Assembly: GCA_963725645.1 (NCBI GenBank) | Contig: CAVRZD010000006.1 | Span: 1,488,001 to 1,552,000 of the forward strand | DNA length: 64,000 bases | Direction: 5' to 3' | Source: JALYZC01 sp963725645 | GTDB taxonomy: Bacteria > Actinomycetota > Thermoleophilia > Solirubrobacterales > Solirubrobacteraceae | Part shown: piece by piece, positions 43,576-53,771 of the stretch | Layout of the letters: the number at the start of each line of letters is the position of its first letter | Numbering within the stretch: position 1 is the stretch's first letter | Notes under the pieces: generated by a model | The model's input: only the letters and a program-made list of their open reading frames with translations | What the model was told of the DNA's origin: nothing | Database searches by the model: none | Made by a program: the position numbers and the translations under genes

Positions 43576-46092
43576 GTGGCCAGGCCCTGGCTGTCTCGAC
43601 CCCTGCGCGCGCAGGCCGACGAAGACCACCCGACCGGGGTGCCCGAACGGGCCGTGATCGCCCAGGTCTTCGGCATTCTTCTCTGCGCCGGCGCCGTGCT
43701 GGGCTTCGCCGCATTGCCGTTCCTGCCCACGGAGACCGACGTGATCGGCTCGGCGATCACCGGCGTCGTGGCCGTCGTGGCCGGCGTCGGCCTCCTGCTC
43801 GCGCGACGACGCATCGGTCTGCTGCCGCTGTACGCCGCCGCGCTGCTCGGCACCGCGCTGATCACGAGCGCGCTCTTCTTCAACGGCCACCGCAACGACG
43901 ACACCGAGGTCCTGTACATGTGGGTCGGCCTCGTCTGCTTCTACTTCTTCACCTGGCGGGCGGCCACGGTGCAGGCGGCCGGGGTGGCGTTCGCCTTCGC
44001 CTTCTACCTGGCCGTGGAGGACCCCTCGGGCGCGGCGCCAGTCCGGTGGCTGATCGTCGTCACCACGGTCGCGACCACGGGCATCCTCGTCAGCCTCCTG
44101 CGCGATCGCGTCGAACGGCTGATCAACCGCCTCGCTGCGGCGGCGCGCACGGATCCGCTCACGCAGCTGCTCAACCGCCGCGCTTTCGACGTGCTGCTGG
44201 CCTGGGAGATCGACCGCGCCGCGCGCGCCAGCCGGCCCGTGAGCGTGCTCCTCGGGGACCTCGACCACTTCAAGACCGTCAACGACCGCTTCGGCCACGG
44301 CGCCGGCGACGTCGCGCTCCAGCGTGCCGCGACCGCGCTGCGCGCGGTGACGCGCCGCACCGACACGCTCGCGCGCATCGGTGGGGAGGAGTTCGCGGTG
44401 ATCGCGACCGACAGCGACGAGCGCAGCGCCTACGTGCTGGCGGAGCGCATGCGCTGCTCGATCCGCGACAGCTTCGCCGGCGAGCCCGTCCCGCTGACCA
44501 TCTCGTTCGGCGTGGCGGCGATGCCGGCCCACGGGCACGACGCCGACGGCCTCGTCCGCGCCGCGGACGAGGCGCTGTACGCCGCCAAGGAGCTCGGCCG
44601 CGACCGCACCGTGATCCACAGCGCCGAGCTGGCCGCCGTCGCGCCCGCGCCCACCGTCGCGCATGCCGACACCGACACCGACGCCGAGGTCGACGCCCAG
44701 CTACTGGAGGGGCGCGAGGCGCTCGCCGGCCAGCCCGGCTGGATGCATGTTCCGGACGAGGACGAGCGCGAGGAGATCGTCGCGCTGCTCGACGACGGCG
44801 CCATCGTCCCGGTGTTCCAGCCGATCGTCGCCCTCACGACGGGGCACGTCGTCGGCTACGAGGCGCTCGCGCGCTTCCCCGCGCTGCCCGATCGCGGCCC
44901 CGACGCGGTGTTCGCGCAGGCCTACCGCTGCGGAATGGGCCCCGAGCTGGAGGCCGCCTCGCTGCGCGCCGCGCTCGCGGCCGAGGGCCGGCCGACGGGC
45001 GCGTTCCTCGCCGTCAACGTGCGGCCCTCGGCGCTGACCGCGGCGGCCGTGCGCGCCGCGCTGCCGGACGACCTCGACGGGATCGTTGTGGAGGTCACCG
45101 AGCAGGAGCTGGCGCCGGACGAGCAGGGGCTCGCCGGCGAACTCGAGGATCTGCGCGAGCGCGGGGCGCTGGTCGCCGTCGACGACGCCGGCTCGGCCTA
45201 CGCCGGCCTGCACCGGGTCATGCGGCTCCGGCCCGACGTCATCAAGCTCGATCGCCCCCTCGTGGCGGACATCTCGGTGCGCGCCGACAAGGCCGCGCTG
45301 GTGGAGGCGCTGGTGGGGTTCGCGCACCGCACCGGCGCCGCCGTCTGCGCGGAGGGCATCGAGCAGCTCGACGACCTCGGGGCGCTCGCCGACCTCGACG
45401 TCCACTACGGGCAGGGTTATGCGATCGCGCGCCCGAGCCCGCCATGGGCCGACGTGCCGGAGCTGGTCCGCGAGACGCTGCTGCGGCGCTCGCTGTCCTC
45501 GCCCGCCGAACGCGAGGGCTACGACGCCAACGCGGGCGCCGACCGGCGCCTCGAGCGCCTCGCCGCCCAGCTCACGCAGGTGCGATCGCTCGCGGACCTC
45601 GACGGAGTGACGGAGACGCTCGCGGCCGAGCTGCGCGCCGACGAGGTCGTGTGCTCGCGCTGGCACCGCCGCCGCGACGCGGTGGAGACGCTGTCGGAGC
45701 GCCGCTGGAGCCCGACCGGCGAGCTGTACCCGCTCGCGCGCTTTCCCCTCACCCGCAGGGTGCTGTCCGAGCAGGTGGCGGTGCAGGTGCTTGCCGGCGA
45801 CCCGGCCGCCGACCCCGCCGAGGTCGAGCTGCTGCGAGCCGAGGGCGGCCACCGTGCGCTGCTGATGGTGCCGATCGTCGCGCGCGGGGAGACTTTCGGG
45901 CTGATCGAGGCCTTCTCTCACCAGGAGCGACCTTGGAGCGCGACGGCGATCAACCGCGCGCGCATCGTCAGCGCGCAGCTCGGCGCGGTGCTCGCCGGCC
46001 TCGACTACTCCCCGCTGTCGAGGGATCTCTCGCCGAGGAATTCCTCGAGCGCCGCGTTGAAGCGCGCGGGCCGCTCGACCATCGGCACGTGA
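43576..46092 (+). CDS. membrane GGDEF-EAL protein with C-terminal GAF-like domain
   Basis: This protein of about 838 residues has about five N-terminal membrane helices (residues 25-175), a GGDEF domain (DPLTQLLNRRAFD; RIGGEEFAV at 267-275), an EAL domain (YEALARF, NVRPS, EVTEQEL, DDAGSAYAG, VIKLDR, EGIEQL, all catalytic positions seemingly kept) and a GAF-like end. It could both make and break c-di-GMP. The GTG at 43576 was chosen as the first start after ilvD that keeps the membrane part. Its last 88 bases overlap the convergent hydrolase gene. Confidence 0.9.
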   Translation: MARPWLSRPLRAQADEDHPTGVPERAVIAQVFGILLCAGAVLGFAALPFLPTETDVIGSAITGVVAVVAGVGLLLARRRIGLLPLYAAALLGTALITSALFFNGHRNDDTEVLYMWVGLVCFYFFTWRAATVQAAGVAFAFAFYLAVEDPSGAAPVRWLIVVTTVATTGILVSLLRDRVERLINRLAAAARTDPLTQLLNRRAFDVLLAWEIDRAARASRPVSVLLGDLDHFKTVNDRFGHGAGDVALQRAATALRAVTRRTDTLARIGGEEFAVIATDSDERSAYVLAERMRCSIRDSFAGEPVPLTISFGVAAMPAHGHDADGLVRAADEALYAAKELGRDRTVIHSAELAAVAPAPTVAHADTDTDAEVDAQLLEGREALAGQPGWMHVPDEDEREEIVALLDDGAIVPVFQPIVALTTGHVVGYEALARFPALPDRGPDAVFAQAYRCGMGPELEAASLRAALAAEGRPTGAFLAVNVRPSALTAAAVRAALPDDLDGIVVEVTEQELAPDEQGLAGELEDLRERGALVAVDDAGSAYAGLHRVMRLRPDVIKLDRPLVADISVRADKAALVEALVGFAHRTGAAVCAEGIEQLDDLGALADLDVHYGQGYAIARPSPPWADVPELVRETLLRRSLSSPAEREGYDANAGADRRLERLAAQLTQVRSLADLDGVTETLAAELRADEVVCSRWHRRRDAVETLSERRWSPTGELYPLARFPLTRRVLSEQVAVQVLAGDPAADPAEVELLRAEGGHRALLMVPIVARGETFGLIEAFSHQERPWSATAINRARIVSAQLGAVLAGLDYSPLSRDLSPRNSSSAALKRAGRSTIGT

Positions 46093-46973
46093 CCGGTGTC
46101 GTCGAAGACGACGACCCGGGACCCCCCGATCAGACGGTGGTAGTCCTCGGCTGAGGAGACCGGTACGACGCGATCGTTGCGGCCCCAGACGATCAGCGTG
46201 GGACAGGCGATCTCGCCCACCCGCGCGCGGAAGTCGTAGGACATGATCGCGTCGGTCGCGTCGGGCGCGCCCGGCTTGCCCGAGCCGCGCATGAGCTCGA
46301 AGCACATCGGACCCGAGAGCGGCTCGGGGTGGCGCACGACCACGTCGAGCACCCGCCGGCGCAGGCGCGGGCGGCGCACCAGCGTTTCCGCCCGCGCCTC
46401 GGGAACGGCGGCGTAGGCATTGACCGCCCGCGCGAACGCGATGTAGGAGCGGCGGCGGAAGAACTCGGTCGAGAGGCCGAGGTACGTCGTGGCCAGGCCT
46501 GCGGCCGAGACGAGGACCAGGCGCTCGACCCGCTGCGGGGCCTTGATGGCCAGCTCGGCGGCGGCGAAGCCGCCCATCGAGTTGCCCACCACCGGCGCGG
46601 CCGTGATGTCGAGGCGATCCATCAGCGCGTCGAGCGTGCGCCCGTAGTTCTCGATGGTGATCCGCTCCCGCGGCATGGGGGAGTGGCCGAAGCCGGGGAG
46701 GTCCATCGCGACGACTCGGTGGTTCCGCGAGAAATGCGGGATGTTGGGCAGCCAGTTGGCCCAGCGGCCCGAGTGGCCGTGCACCAGCACGAGCGGTGGG
46801 CCCTCGCCGCGTTCGATCACGTTGATGGGGCCGCCGGGCAGCGCAACCCAGCGCTGGTGGCGGCGCCAGTCGATGTCGCGCCAGTCCTCGTGGCCCTGCG
46901 CACCGTAGTCGTCGATGCCGGTCGCGCGCTCGTCCGCGCCAACCTCGGTCACGGGCGTGGCGGGGGCGGCCAT
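46005..46973 (-). CDS. alpha/beta hydrolase
   Basis: This 322-residue hydrolase has the oxyanion loop VHGHSGRWANW, nucleophile Ser in VVGNSMGGFAA, acid Asp in IVWGRNDRVVPV and His in DDTGHVPMVERP. A cap domain lies between about 170 and 250. It resembles epoxide or lactone hydrolases; the substrate is unknown. ATG 46971-46973 is preferred over an upstream Met because the family N-terminus starts here. Confidence 0.88.
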   Translation of the reverse strand: MAAPATPVTEVGADERATGIDDYGAQGHEDWRDIDWRRHQRWVALPGGPINVIERGEGPPLVLVHGHSGRWANWLPNIPHFSRNHRVVAMDLPGFGHSPMPRERITIENYGRTLDALMDRLDITAAPVVGNSMGGFAAAELAIKAPQRVERLVLVSAAGLATTYLGLSTEFFRRRSYIAFARAVNAYAAVPEARAETLVRRPRLRRRVLDVVVRHPEPLSGPMCFELMRGSGKPGAPDATDAIMSYDFRARVGEIACPTLIVWGRNDRVVPVSSAEDYHRLIGGSRVVVFDDTGHVPMVERPARFNAALEEFLGERSLDSGE

Positions 46974-47146
46974 GCCGATAAACGTACCGGGGCGCCGATC
47001 GAGGTGATCGATCGCCTCCTGGCGCGCAGCCGCTCGGGTGGCGCCTGATCCACGCACACCCCGCGCTCATCACACCCCGGCAAGCGGGCTTGCAGCCTGT
47101 ACGCCCGCGAACGTACCTCCTACAATCTCCGGCGGTTAAGCGAGCC

Positions 47147-48187
47147 GTGCGAAGTCGATCCTTCATCATCATCGCCTCGTCACTGGCCGTCCTCATCGTG
47201 GGGGCGGCCGCGTTATACCTGTACGACCACGGCCGGCGCGACACCATCGCCAACGGCGTGAAGATCGCCGGGATCGACGTCGGCGGCATGAGCACGAAGA
47301 CGGCGACCGTGAAGGTCCGCAGCGAGCTCAGGGCGCGCCTGCAGCAGCCGATCGTGGTGGCCTACGGCAAGCGCCGTTTCACGCTGCATCCGGCGACCGC
47401 GAGGGTGGGCTACGACGTGCAGGCGACCGTCGACGAGGCGATCGCGCGCAGCCGCGAGGGGAACATCATCGGGCGCAGCTGGCGCTCGCTCACCGGCGGC
47501 TCGGTGGACGCCAACCTGGCGCCCAAGGTGACCTACTCGCGCCAGGTCGTCAACCGCTTCGTCGAGGGCGTCTCCAAGGAGCTCAACCGCGCGCCCCGGG
47601 ACGCCTCGATCGGCTACTCGGCCTCCGGCCTCGAGCGGGTTCCCGGCCGCGACGGGCTGTCCGTCAACACGTCGCAACTGCGCAACGGCGTGCTCTTCGA
47701 CATCGAGAATCAGCGCTACGAGGGCGTGCTGCGCCCCGTCGCCCATCGCACCAAGCCCAACGTCACCAGCTCCGAGCTCAGCCGCAAGTATCCGCGGGTG
47801 ATCGTGGTCAACCGCGGTGGCTTCACGCTGACGCTGTACAAGCACCTGCGCAAGTACAAGAGCTACGGCATCGCCGTCGGTCAGGCAGGGCTCGAGACTC
47901 CGGCCGGCCTGCACAGCGTCATCAGCAAGCAGGTCGACCCCGCCTGGAACGTGCCCAACGAGGCGTGGGCCGGGAGCCTCGCAGGCCAGGTCATTCCCGG
48001 CGGGACGCCCGAGAACCCGCTGAAGGCGCGCTGGATCGGCTTCTTCGCGGGCGACGGAATTCACGGCACCGCCGACGACGCCTCGATCGGGTCGGCGGCC
48101 TCGCACGGGTGCATCCGCATGCACGTCTCGGACGTCGAGGACCTGTACAACCGGGTCCAGCTCGGCGACCCGGTCTACATCATCTAG
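47147..48187 (+). CDS. L,D-transpeptidase (YkuD) with membrane anchor
   Basis: This 346-residue cell-wall enzyme has a membrane anchor (about 5-25), a YoaR/PG-binding-like repeat region (ANGVKIAGIDVGGMSTKTA) and a C-terminal YkuD domain with the catalytic GIHGTAD...ASHGCIRM motif. It makes 3-3 peptidoglycan cross-links. GTG 47147 was chosen over TTG 47090, because TACAAT at 47120-47125 looks like a -10 box lying between them. Confidence 0.9.
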   Translation: MRSRSFIIIASSLAVLIVGAAALYLYDHGRRDTIANGVKIAGIDVGGMSTKTATVKVRSELRARLQQPIVVAYGKRRFTLHPATARVGYDVQATVDEAIARSREGNIIGRSWRSLTGGSVDANLAPKVTYSRQVVNRFVEGVSKELNRAPRDASIGYSASGLERVPGRDGLSVNTSQLRNGVLFDIENQRYEGVLRPVAHRTKPNVTSSELSRKYPRVIVVNRGGFTLTLYKHLRKYKSYGIAVGQAGLETPAGLHSVISKQVDPAWNVPNEAWAGSLAGQVIPGGTPENPLKARWIGFFAGDGIHGTADDASIGSAASHGCIRMHVSDVEDLYNRVQLGDPVYII

Positions 48188-49032
48188 ACGGCCGCGGGGA
48201 CCACCCGCACGCCGGCGAGCTCGGAGCGGGCGCGAAACAGGGTTCCGCCGGTGTCGGGCGTGTGGAGGTTGTCGGCCGTCGTGATCAGCACGTCCCGGCC
48301 GTCCGAGCCGCCGAAGCTCAGGCTGGAGACGAATCGCGCCGGCACGTCGATCACCGCGTCGAGCTCGCCGGCCGGGGTGAAACGGGCCACGCCGCCGCCC
48401 TCGCCGAGCGCCACCCAGACGCCGCCCTCGGCGTCAACTGCCAGACCGTCCGCCGAGCCGTCCGGTGACTCGCAGAAGACGTCCGGATCCCCGCCCGCGG
48501 CCGGCAGGATCAGCACGCGCCGATCGGCGTAGTCCGAGACGTAGACCGCCGAGCCGTCCGGCGAGACCCCGACGCCGTTGGGCCAGGTGACGCACTCGGT
48601 CAGGACCTCCACGGCACCCCGCTCCCCGACCCGCAGGAGCCTCCCCGGGACCGGGTCCTCGCCCGCGAGCGGCCGGTAGCGCAGCGCGCCGACGAGCACG
48701 GCGCCGTCGGCGTCGGTGCAGAGGTCGTTGTACCCCGTCACGCCCTCGCGGCCCAACAGCTCGCGCTCGGACCGGTCGGCGCCGACGTGCAGCAGCGTGC
48801 GACCGGTCACCACCACGCCGCCGTCGCGGTGCAGGACCAGGCCGCCGATGCCGCGGCGGCCAGGGAGCAGCTCGCGCACCGCCCCGGCCGCGTCCACCTC
48901 GTAGACGCCCCCGGCGAGCACGTCGCTGTACAGCGCCGCGCCGTCCGGCCGGAGCCGCGGGGCCTCCAGCAGCCCGTGCGGGCGGGCGAGCACGGCGGGG
49001 ACCGGCTCGGGCGCCGAGAGCGCGCCGCTCAC
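48184..49032 (-). CDS. SMP-30/gluconolactonase-like beta-propeller
   Basis: This 282-residue, six-bladed propeller has the metal ligands typical of SMP-30: Glu near EAPRLRPDGAALYSDV, Asn in TWPNGVGVSPDGSAVYVSD and Asp in GSADGLAVDAEGGVWVA. It likely hydrolyses a sugar lactone or similar ester. The GTG overlaps the upstream small gene (GTGA), and the stop overlaps the convergent L,D-transpeptidase stop. Confidence 0.88.
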   Translation of the reverse strand: MSGALSAPEPVPAVLARPHGLLEAPRLRPDGAALYSDVLAGGVYEVDAAGAVRELLPGRRGIGGLVLHRDGGVVVTGRTLLHVGADRSERELLGREGVTGYNDLCTDADGAVLVGALRYRPLAGEDPVPGRLLRVGERGAVEVLTECVTWPNGVGVSPDGSAVYVSDYADRRVLILPAAGGDPDVFCESPDGSADGLAVDAEGGVWVALGEGGGVARFTPAGELDAVIDVPARFVSSLSFGGSDGRDVLITTADNLHTPDTGGTLFRARSELAGVRVVPAAV

Positions 49033-49293
49033 GCCTGCGCAAGCCCGATCCGGGCGGGCTCGACCTCTTCCCAGCCGTCTTGCAGGAGGGAGGCGTGCTG
49101 GCCTCCGTGGCGAACACACAGCCTGCCGATGTACACGCCCCGGGTCCGCTTGCGCAACACCGCGTACCACATCGTCGACGCATCGCTCGGCGCGTCGATG
49201 CGATGCCACGGGCGGGGCGGCCCGTCCACCGCCGACGCGATGCCGGCCTCCAGCAGTTGGCCCTGGGTGGCGATCTGACCCGTGGCGGTGTCG

Positions 49294-49310
<17 letters not shown>
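49029..49310 (-). CDS. small protein, unknown
   Basis: This 93-residue protein (MGVFFIDTATGQIATQGQLLEAG, RPWHRIDAPSDASTMWYAVLRKRTRGVYIGRLCVRHGGQHA) has no membrane segment. It is coupled to the SMP-30 gene by a GTGA overlap. Its start overlaps the divergent recombinase start by 17 bases, which is unusual and leaves no separate promoter for either. Function not recognised. Confidence 0.6.
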
Positions 49311-50238
<928 letters not shown>

Positions 50239-50247
50239 GGAGAGAGG
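50239..50247 (+). promoter_or_regulatory. ribosome binding site fixing a CTG start for the sigma factor
   Basis: GGAGAGAGG lies directly after the recombinase stop and nine bases before CTG 50257. There is no ATG, GTG or TTG in frame between that stop and a Met codon at 50386, deep inside conserved region 2. Confidence 0.6.
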
Positions 50248-50256
50248 TCGGACGTC

Positions 50257-51057
50257 CTGGAAACCAACGTCAAAGCGATCGAGCTGAAGGACCTGTGGCG
50301 TCGGTATCGAGAGCAGGATGACCAGCGCGCCCGCGAGCGACTCGTCGTCGCCTATTCGCCCCTGGTCAAGTACGTCGCCGGCCGGATGGGCTCCGGCCTG
50401 CCCGCGCACGTCGAGGAGGCCGACCTCATCTCCTACGGGCTCGTCGGCCTGATCTCCGCGATCGAGCGCTACGAGCCCGAGCGGGAGATCAAGTTCGAGA
50501 CCTACGCGATCCCCCGCATCCGCGGCGCGATCATCGACGAGCTGCGCGCGCTCGACTGGGTGCCGCGGTCGGTCCGGGCCCGCGCCCGCGAGATCGAGAA
50601 GGCCAACGTCAAGCTCGAGCACAAGCTTCAGCGCGCCCCCACGGACGAGGAGATCGCCGCCGAGCTTGACATCGAGCTGGAGGACTTCCAGGAGTCGCTG
50701 ATCCAGATCTCCAACTCCACGATCGCCGCGCTCGACGAGCTCTGGACGGTGTCGGACTCCAGCGGCGACCAGGTGTCGCTGCTCGACACCCTGCACGACC
50801 CGACCTCGCCCGACCCCGCCAAGGTCATGGACGCCACCGACCTCAAGGACCGTGTCGCCGACGCGATCGCCCGCCTGCCCGAGCGCGAGAAGCTCGTGAT
50901 CGCCCTCTACTACTACGAGAACCTGACGCTGAGGGAGATCGGGGAGGTGCTTGGGGTCACCGAGTCGAGGATCTCGCAGCTGCACACCAAGGCGGTGCTG
51001 CGACTGCGGGCGCGCATGCAGGAGGAGGACCTCAGCGCGGACCTCGGGTCCGGCTAG
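50257..51057 (+). CDS. RNA polymerase sigma factor, WhiG/FliA (sigma-28) type
   Basis: This 266-residue sigma factor has region 2 (YSPLVKYVAGRMGSGLPAHVEEADLISYGLVGLISAIERY, with FETYAIPRIRGAIIDELRALDWVPRSVR), region 3 and region 4 (LPEREKLVIALYYYENLTLREIGEVLGVTESRISQLHTKAVLRLR). This is the group that controls flagella (FliA) or spore formation (WhiG). The start is most likely CTG 50257. Location directly after xer matches the Streptomyces whiG neighbourhood only loosely. Confidence 0.9.
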   Translation: METNVKAIELKDLWRRYREQDDQRARERLVVAYSPLVKYVAGRMGSGLPAHVEEADLISYGLVGLISAIERYEPEREIKFETYAIPRIRGAIIDELRALDWVPRSVRARAREIEKANVKLEHKLQRAPTDEEIAAELDIELEDFQESLIQISNSTIAALDELWTVSDSSGDQVSLLDTLHDPTSPDPAKVMDATDLKDRVADAIARLPEREKLVIALYYYENLTLREIGEVLGVTESRISQLHTKAVLRLRARMQEEDLSADLGSG

Positions 51058-51476
51058 GCCGGCGCGGTGAGCGCCGCGCGGGCCTCGGCCTCGTCGTAGA
51101 ACTCCTGATAGTGCGAGATCTTGCCGTCGCGGAACGTCAGCACGACGTAGTTCGTCGCCGACACGTTCGCGCCGCTGGACTCGCCCCGGGCCCGTTCGGT
51201 GGACACGACGAAGACTCGGTCGCCGTGGTCCTCGAGGCCGGTGACCTCGAAGCTGTACTCCTCCCACTGGTCGAACCACCGGCGCCACGACGCGCAGATC
51301 CCGTCGTGGCCCCGCCAGACCTCCCGATCCGCCCGTCCCGGGTCCTCCTCCCACACGGCGTCCTCGGTGAACGCCTCGGCGACGGCGTCGAGCAGGATGT
51401 CCAGCAGCGCCTGCTTGTCCAGGCCGGCGGCGCCATCGAAGAGCCCACGGACGAACGCGACGTTCTCGGCGGACAC
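51054..51476 (-). CDS. SnoaL-like protein
   Basis: This 140-residue protein has SAENVAFVRGLFDG at the start, a DAVWEEDPGRADREVWRGHDGICASWRRWFDQW pocket region and NYVVLTFRDGKISHYQEFYDEAEARAAL at the end. It is the same broad family as the array at 59-60.5 kb. It converges with the sigma gene (stops overlap by four bases). A nuclear-transport-factor-2 fold is certain enough; the ligand is unknown. Confidence 0.8.
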   Translation of the reverse strand: MSAENVAFVRGLFDGAAGLDKQALLDILLDAVAEAFTEDAVWEEDPGRADREVWRGHDGICASWRRWFDQWEEYSFEVTGLEDHGDRVFVVSTERARGESSGANVSATNYVVLTFRDGKISHYQEFYDEAEARAALTAPA

Positions 51477-51490
51477 GGCGAAAGCCTATC

Positions 51491-51573
51491 CACGGCTACC
51501 GCGAAGCGGTACTGACTGCCCCGCGCAGCGGAGGGCTTGTTGTTCACAAGCCCGGAGCCAGCCCGGCCGAGGA
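51491..51573 (-). repeat. fourth copy of repeat A (opposite strand)
   Basis: Read on the minus strand this contains GGGCTTGT-GAAC-AACAAGCCC, CTCCGCTGCGCGGGGCAGT and TACCGC-TTC-GCGGTA, matching 18110-18192. Compared with that copy, two stem positions have changed together with their partners. It lies between a SnoaL gene and the EF-G paralogue. Confidence 0.8.
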
Positions 51574-51646
51574 GACGGCCGCGCCCTCGCCAACCTCGCG
51601 CCCACGCTTCGGTAAGGTCGGGCCTCGATCGAGGAGAGGAGCACGG

Positions 51647-53719
51647 GTGAAGGCCGCTGACACGATCCGCAACGTCGCGCTCGTCGGGCACCGCGGCACC
51701 GGAAAGACGTCGCTGTTCGAGGCGTTGCTGTTCGAGGCCGGGGCGATCAACCGGCTGGGCACGGTGGTCGACGGCTCGACGGTCTCCGACGCCGACGAGG
51801 ACGAGCAGGCTCGCCAGATGTCGATCTCGGCGGCGCTCGCCTCGTTCGAGTGGAAGGACCGCAAGATCAACCTCCTCGACACGCCCGGGGATCCGTCGTT
51901 CGTGGCCGATGCGCTCGGCGCCCTGCGCGTGTCCGAGTCCGCCGTGTTCGTCGTGAACGCCGTGATGGGCGTGGAGGTCACCACCACCCGTCTGTGGCAG
52001 CGCGCCGCCGAGCTGGACCTCGCGCGGCTCGTGTTCGTGAACATGCTCGACCGCGAGCGCGCCGACTTCTTCCGCGCGCTGGAGTCGCTCAAGAGCGCAT
52101 TCGGCCCGCACGTGGTGGCGACCGAGATCCCGATCGGCACGGAGCACGACGTCCGCGGCCTGATCGACCTGATCGACATGAAGGCCTACGAGTTCTCCGG
52201 CGACGGACGCAGCAACGCGAAGCCGATCGACATCCCGGGCGAGCTCGCCGCCGAGGCGGAGAGCTACCGCGAGAAGCTCATGGACGAGGTGGCGGAGAAC
52301 TCCGACGCGCTGATGGAGCGCTATCTGGAGGGCGAGGAGATCTCTCACGAGGAGATCGTGGCGGCGCTGAAGGACGGCACCAACCACGGCGACATCTTCC
52401 CGGTCACCTGCGGGATCGCGACCCACAACCAGGGCACCGCTCGCCTCCTCGACGCGTTCGTCGAGGACCTGCCGTCGCCGGTGAAGCACGGGGCGCTCGA
52501 GCTGTCCGACGAGGTGACGCTCGAGCCCGACGAGGCGAAGGAGACCTTCGCCTACGTGTTCAAGACCCGCGCCGACGCGTTCGCCGGCCGGATCAACCTG
52601 TTTCGCGTCTACCAGGGCGTGGTCACGCACGACTCGCACGTCGTCAACTCGCGCACCCAGAGCAAGGAGCGCATCGGCCAGCTGATCGTCTTCGAGGGCA
52701 AGGAGACCGGCCACGCCGACGCGTTCGGCCCCGGCGACATCGGGGCGGTCGCCAAGCTCAAGGAGACCAAGGCCGGCGACTGGCTGCTGTCGAAGGCGCA
52801 GCCCGTGGAGATGCCGCAGATCAAGCTTCCGGCGCCCGTCATGGCCTTTGCCGTGGCGCCGAAGGCCAAGGGCGACGAGGAGAAGGTCTTCAGCTCGCTG
52901 CGCCGCCTCCAGGAGGAGGACCCGACGATCGACCTGCACCGCGATCCGCAGACGGGCGACCAGATCGTCGCCGGCCTCTCGCAGGTGCACGTCGAGGTGA
53001 TCGTGGAGCGCATGAAGTCCCGGTTCGGCGCCGAGGTGGAGCTCAAGCCGCCGCGCGTGCCCTACACCGAGACGATCCGCGGCAGCGCCAAGGCGCACGG
53101 GCGCCACAAGAAGCAGAGCGGCGGCCGCGGGCAGTTCGGCGACTGCCACATCGAGGTCGAGCCGCTGCCCGACGGCGACGAGTTCGAGTTCGTCAACAAG
53201 ATCAAGGGCGGCGTGATCCCCAACTCGTTCATCCCCGCGGTCGAGAAGGGCGTGCGCGAGGCGATGCAGCACGGCACGGTGGCCGGCTACCCGGTCAAGG
53301 GCGTCCAGGTCACGCTGTTCGACGGCCAGTACCACACGGTGGACTCCTCGGAGATCGCCTTCAAGCTGGCCGGCTCGCAGGCCATGAAGCAGGCGCTCGA
53401 GCAGGCCAACCCGGTGCTGCTGGAGCCGATCATGCTCGTGACGGTGTCGGTTCCCGAGGAGGCGGTCGGCGACGTGATCGGCGACCTCAACAGCCGCCGC
53501 GGGCGGCCGATGGGCATGGAGCCCAGCGGCGGCATGACCGAGATCAAGGCCGAGGTCCCGATGGCGGAGATGCTTTCCTACGCGCCCGACCTCCGGTCGA
53601 TCACCGGCGGCCAGGGCGAGTACACGATGGAGTTCGAGCGCTACGAGGAGGTCCCCGGCCACCTCGCCCAGAAGGTCGTGGAAGAGGCGCAGGCCGAGTC
53701 GGACGCGGTCCGGGCCTAG
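51647..53719 (+). CDS. EF-G-like translation GTPase (FusA2 type)
   Basis: This 690-residue protein has all EF-G domains: GTPase (GHRGTGKTS at 14-22, DTPGDPSF at 78-85, NMLD at 132-135), domain II, III, IV (HKKQSGGRGQFGDCHIEVEPL) and V (EVPMAEMLSYAPDLRSITGGQGEYTMEF). The catalytic His of EF-G switch 2 (DTPGH) is Asp82 here, and the NKxD Lys is Met. It is thus a paralogue (compare mycobacterial FusA2/EF-G2) with altered GTPase, not the main EF-G. GAGGAGAGGAG precedes the GTG. Confidence 0.92.
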   Translation: MKAADTIRNVALVGHRGTGKTSLFEALLFEAGAINRLGTVVDGSTVSDADEDEQARQMSISAALASFEWKDRKINLLDTPGDPSFVADALGALRVSESAVFVVNAVMGVEVTTTRLWQRAAELDLARLVFVNMLDRERADFFRALESLKSAFGPHVVATEIPIGTEHDVRGLIDLIDMKAYEFSGDGRSNAKPIDIPGELAAEAESYREKLMDEVAENSDALMERYLEGEEISHEEIVAALKDGTNHGDIFPVTCGIATHNQGTARLLDAFVEDLPSPVKHGALELSDEVTLEPDEAKETFAYVFKTRADAFAGRINLFRVYQGVVTHDSHVVNSRTQSKERIGQLIVFEGKETGHADAFGPGDIGAVAKLKETKAGDWLLSKAQPVEMPQIKLPAPVMAFAVAPKAKGDEEKVFSSLRRLQEEDPTIDLHRDPQTGDQIVAGLSQVHVEVIVERMKSRFGAEVELKPPRVPYTETIRGSAKAHGRHKKQSGGRGQFGDCHIEVEPLPDGDEFEFVNKIKGGVIPNSFIPAVEKGVREAMQHGTVAGYPVKGVQVTLFDGQYHTVDSSEIAFKLAGSQAMKQALEQANPVLLEPIMLVTVSVPEEAVGDVIGDLNSRRGRPMGMEPSGGMTEIKAEVPMAEMLSYAPDLRSITGGQGEYTMEFERYEEVPGHLAQKVVEEAQAESDAVRA

Positions 53720-53771
53720 CCGGCGCCGGCGTGGCGGCCGCGGGGCCGCTGGTACCCTCAGCGGCGCTGCC

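Noticed and set aside
47090..48187. TTG at 47090 as start of the L,D-transpeptidase
   Set aside because: It precedes a likely -10 box TACAAT (47120-47125) and adds residues that do not fit a signal anchor; GTG 47147 gives a standard N-terminus.
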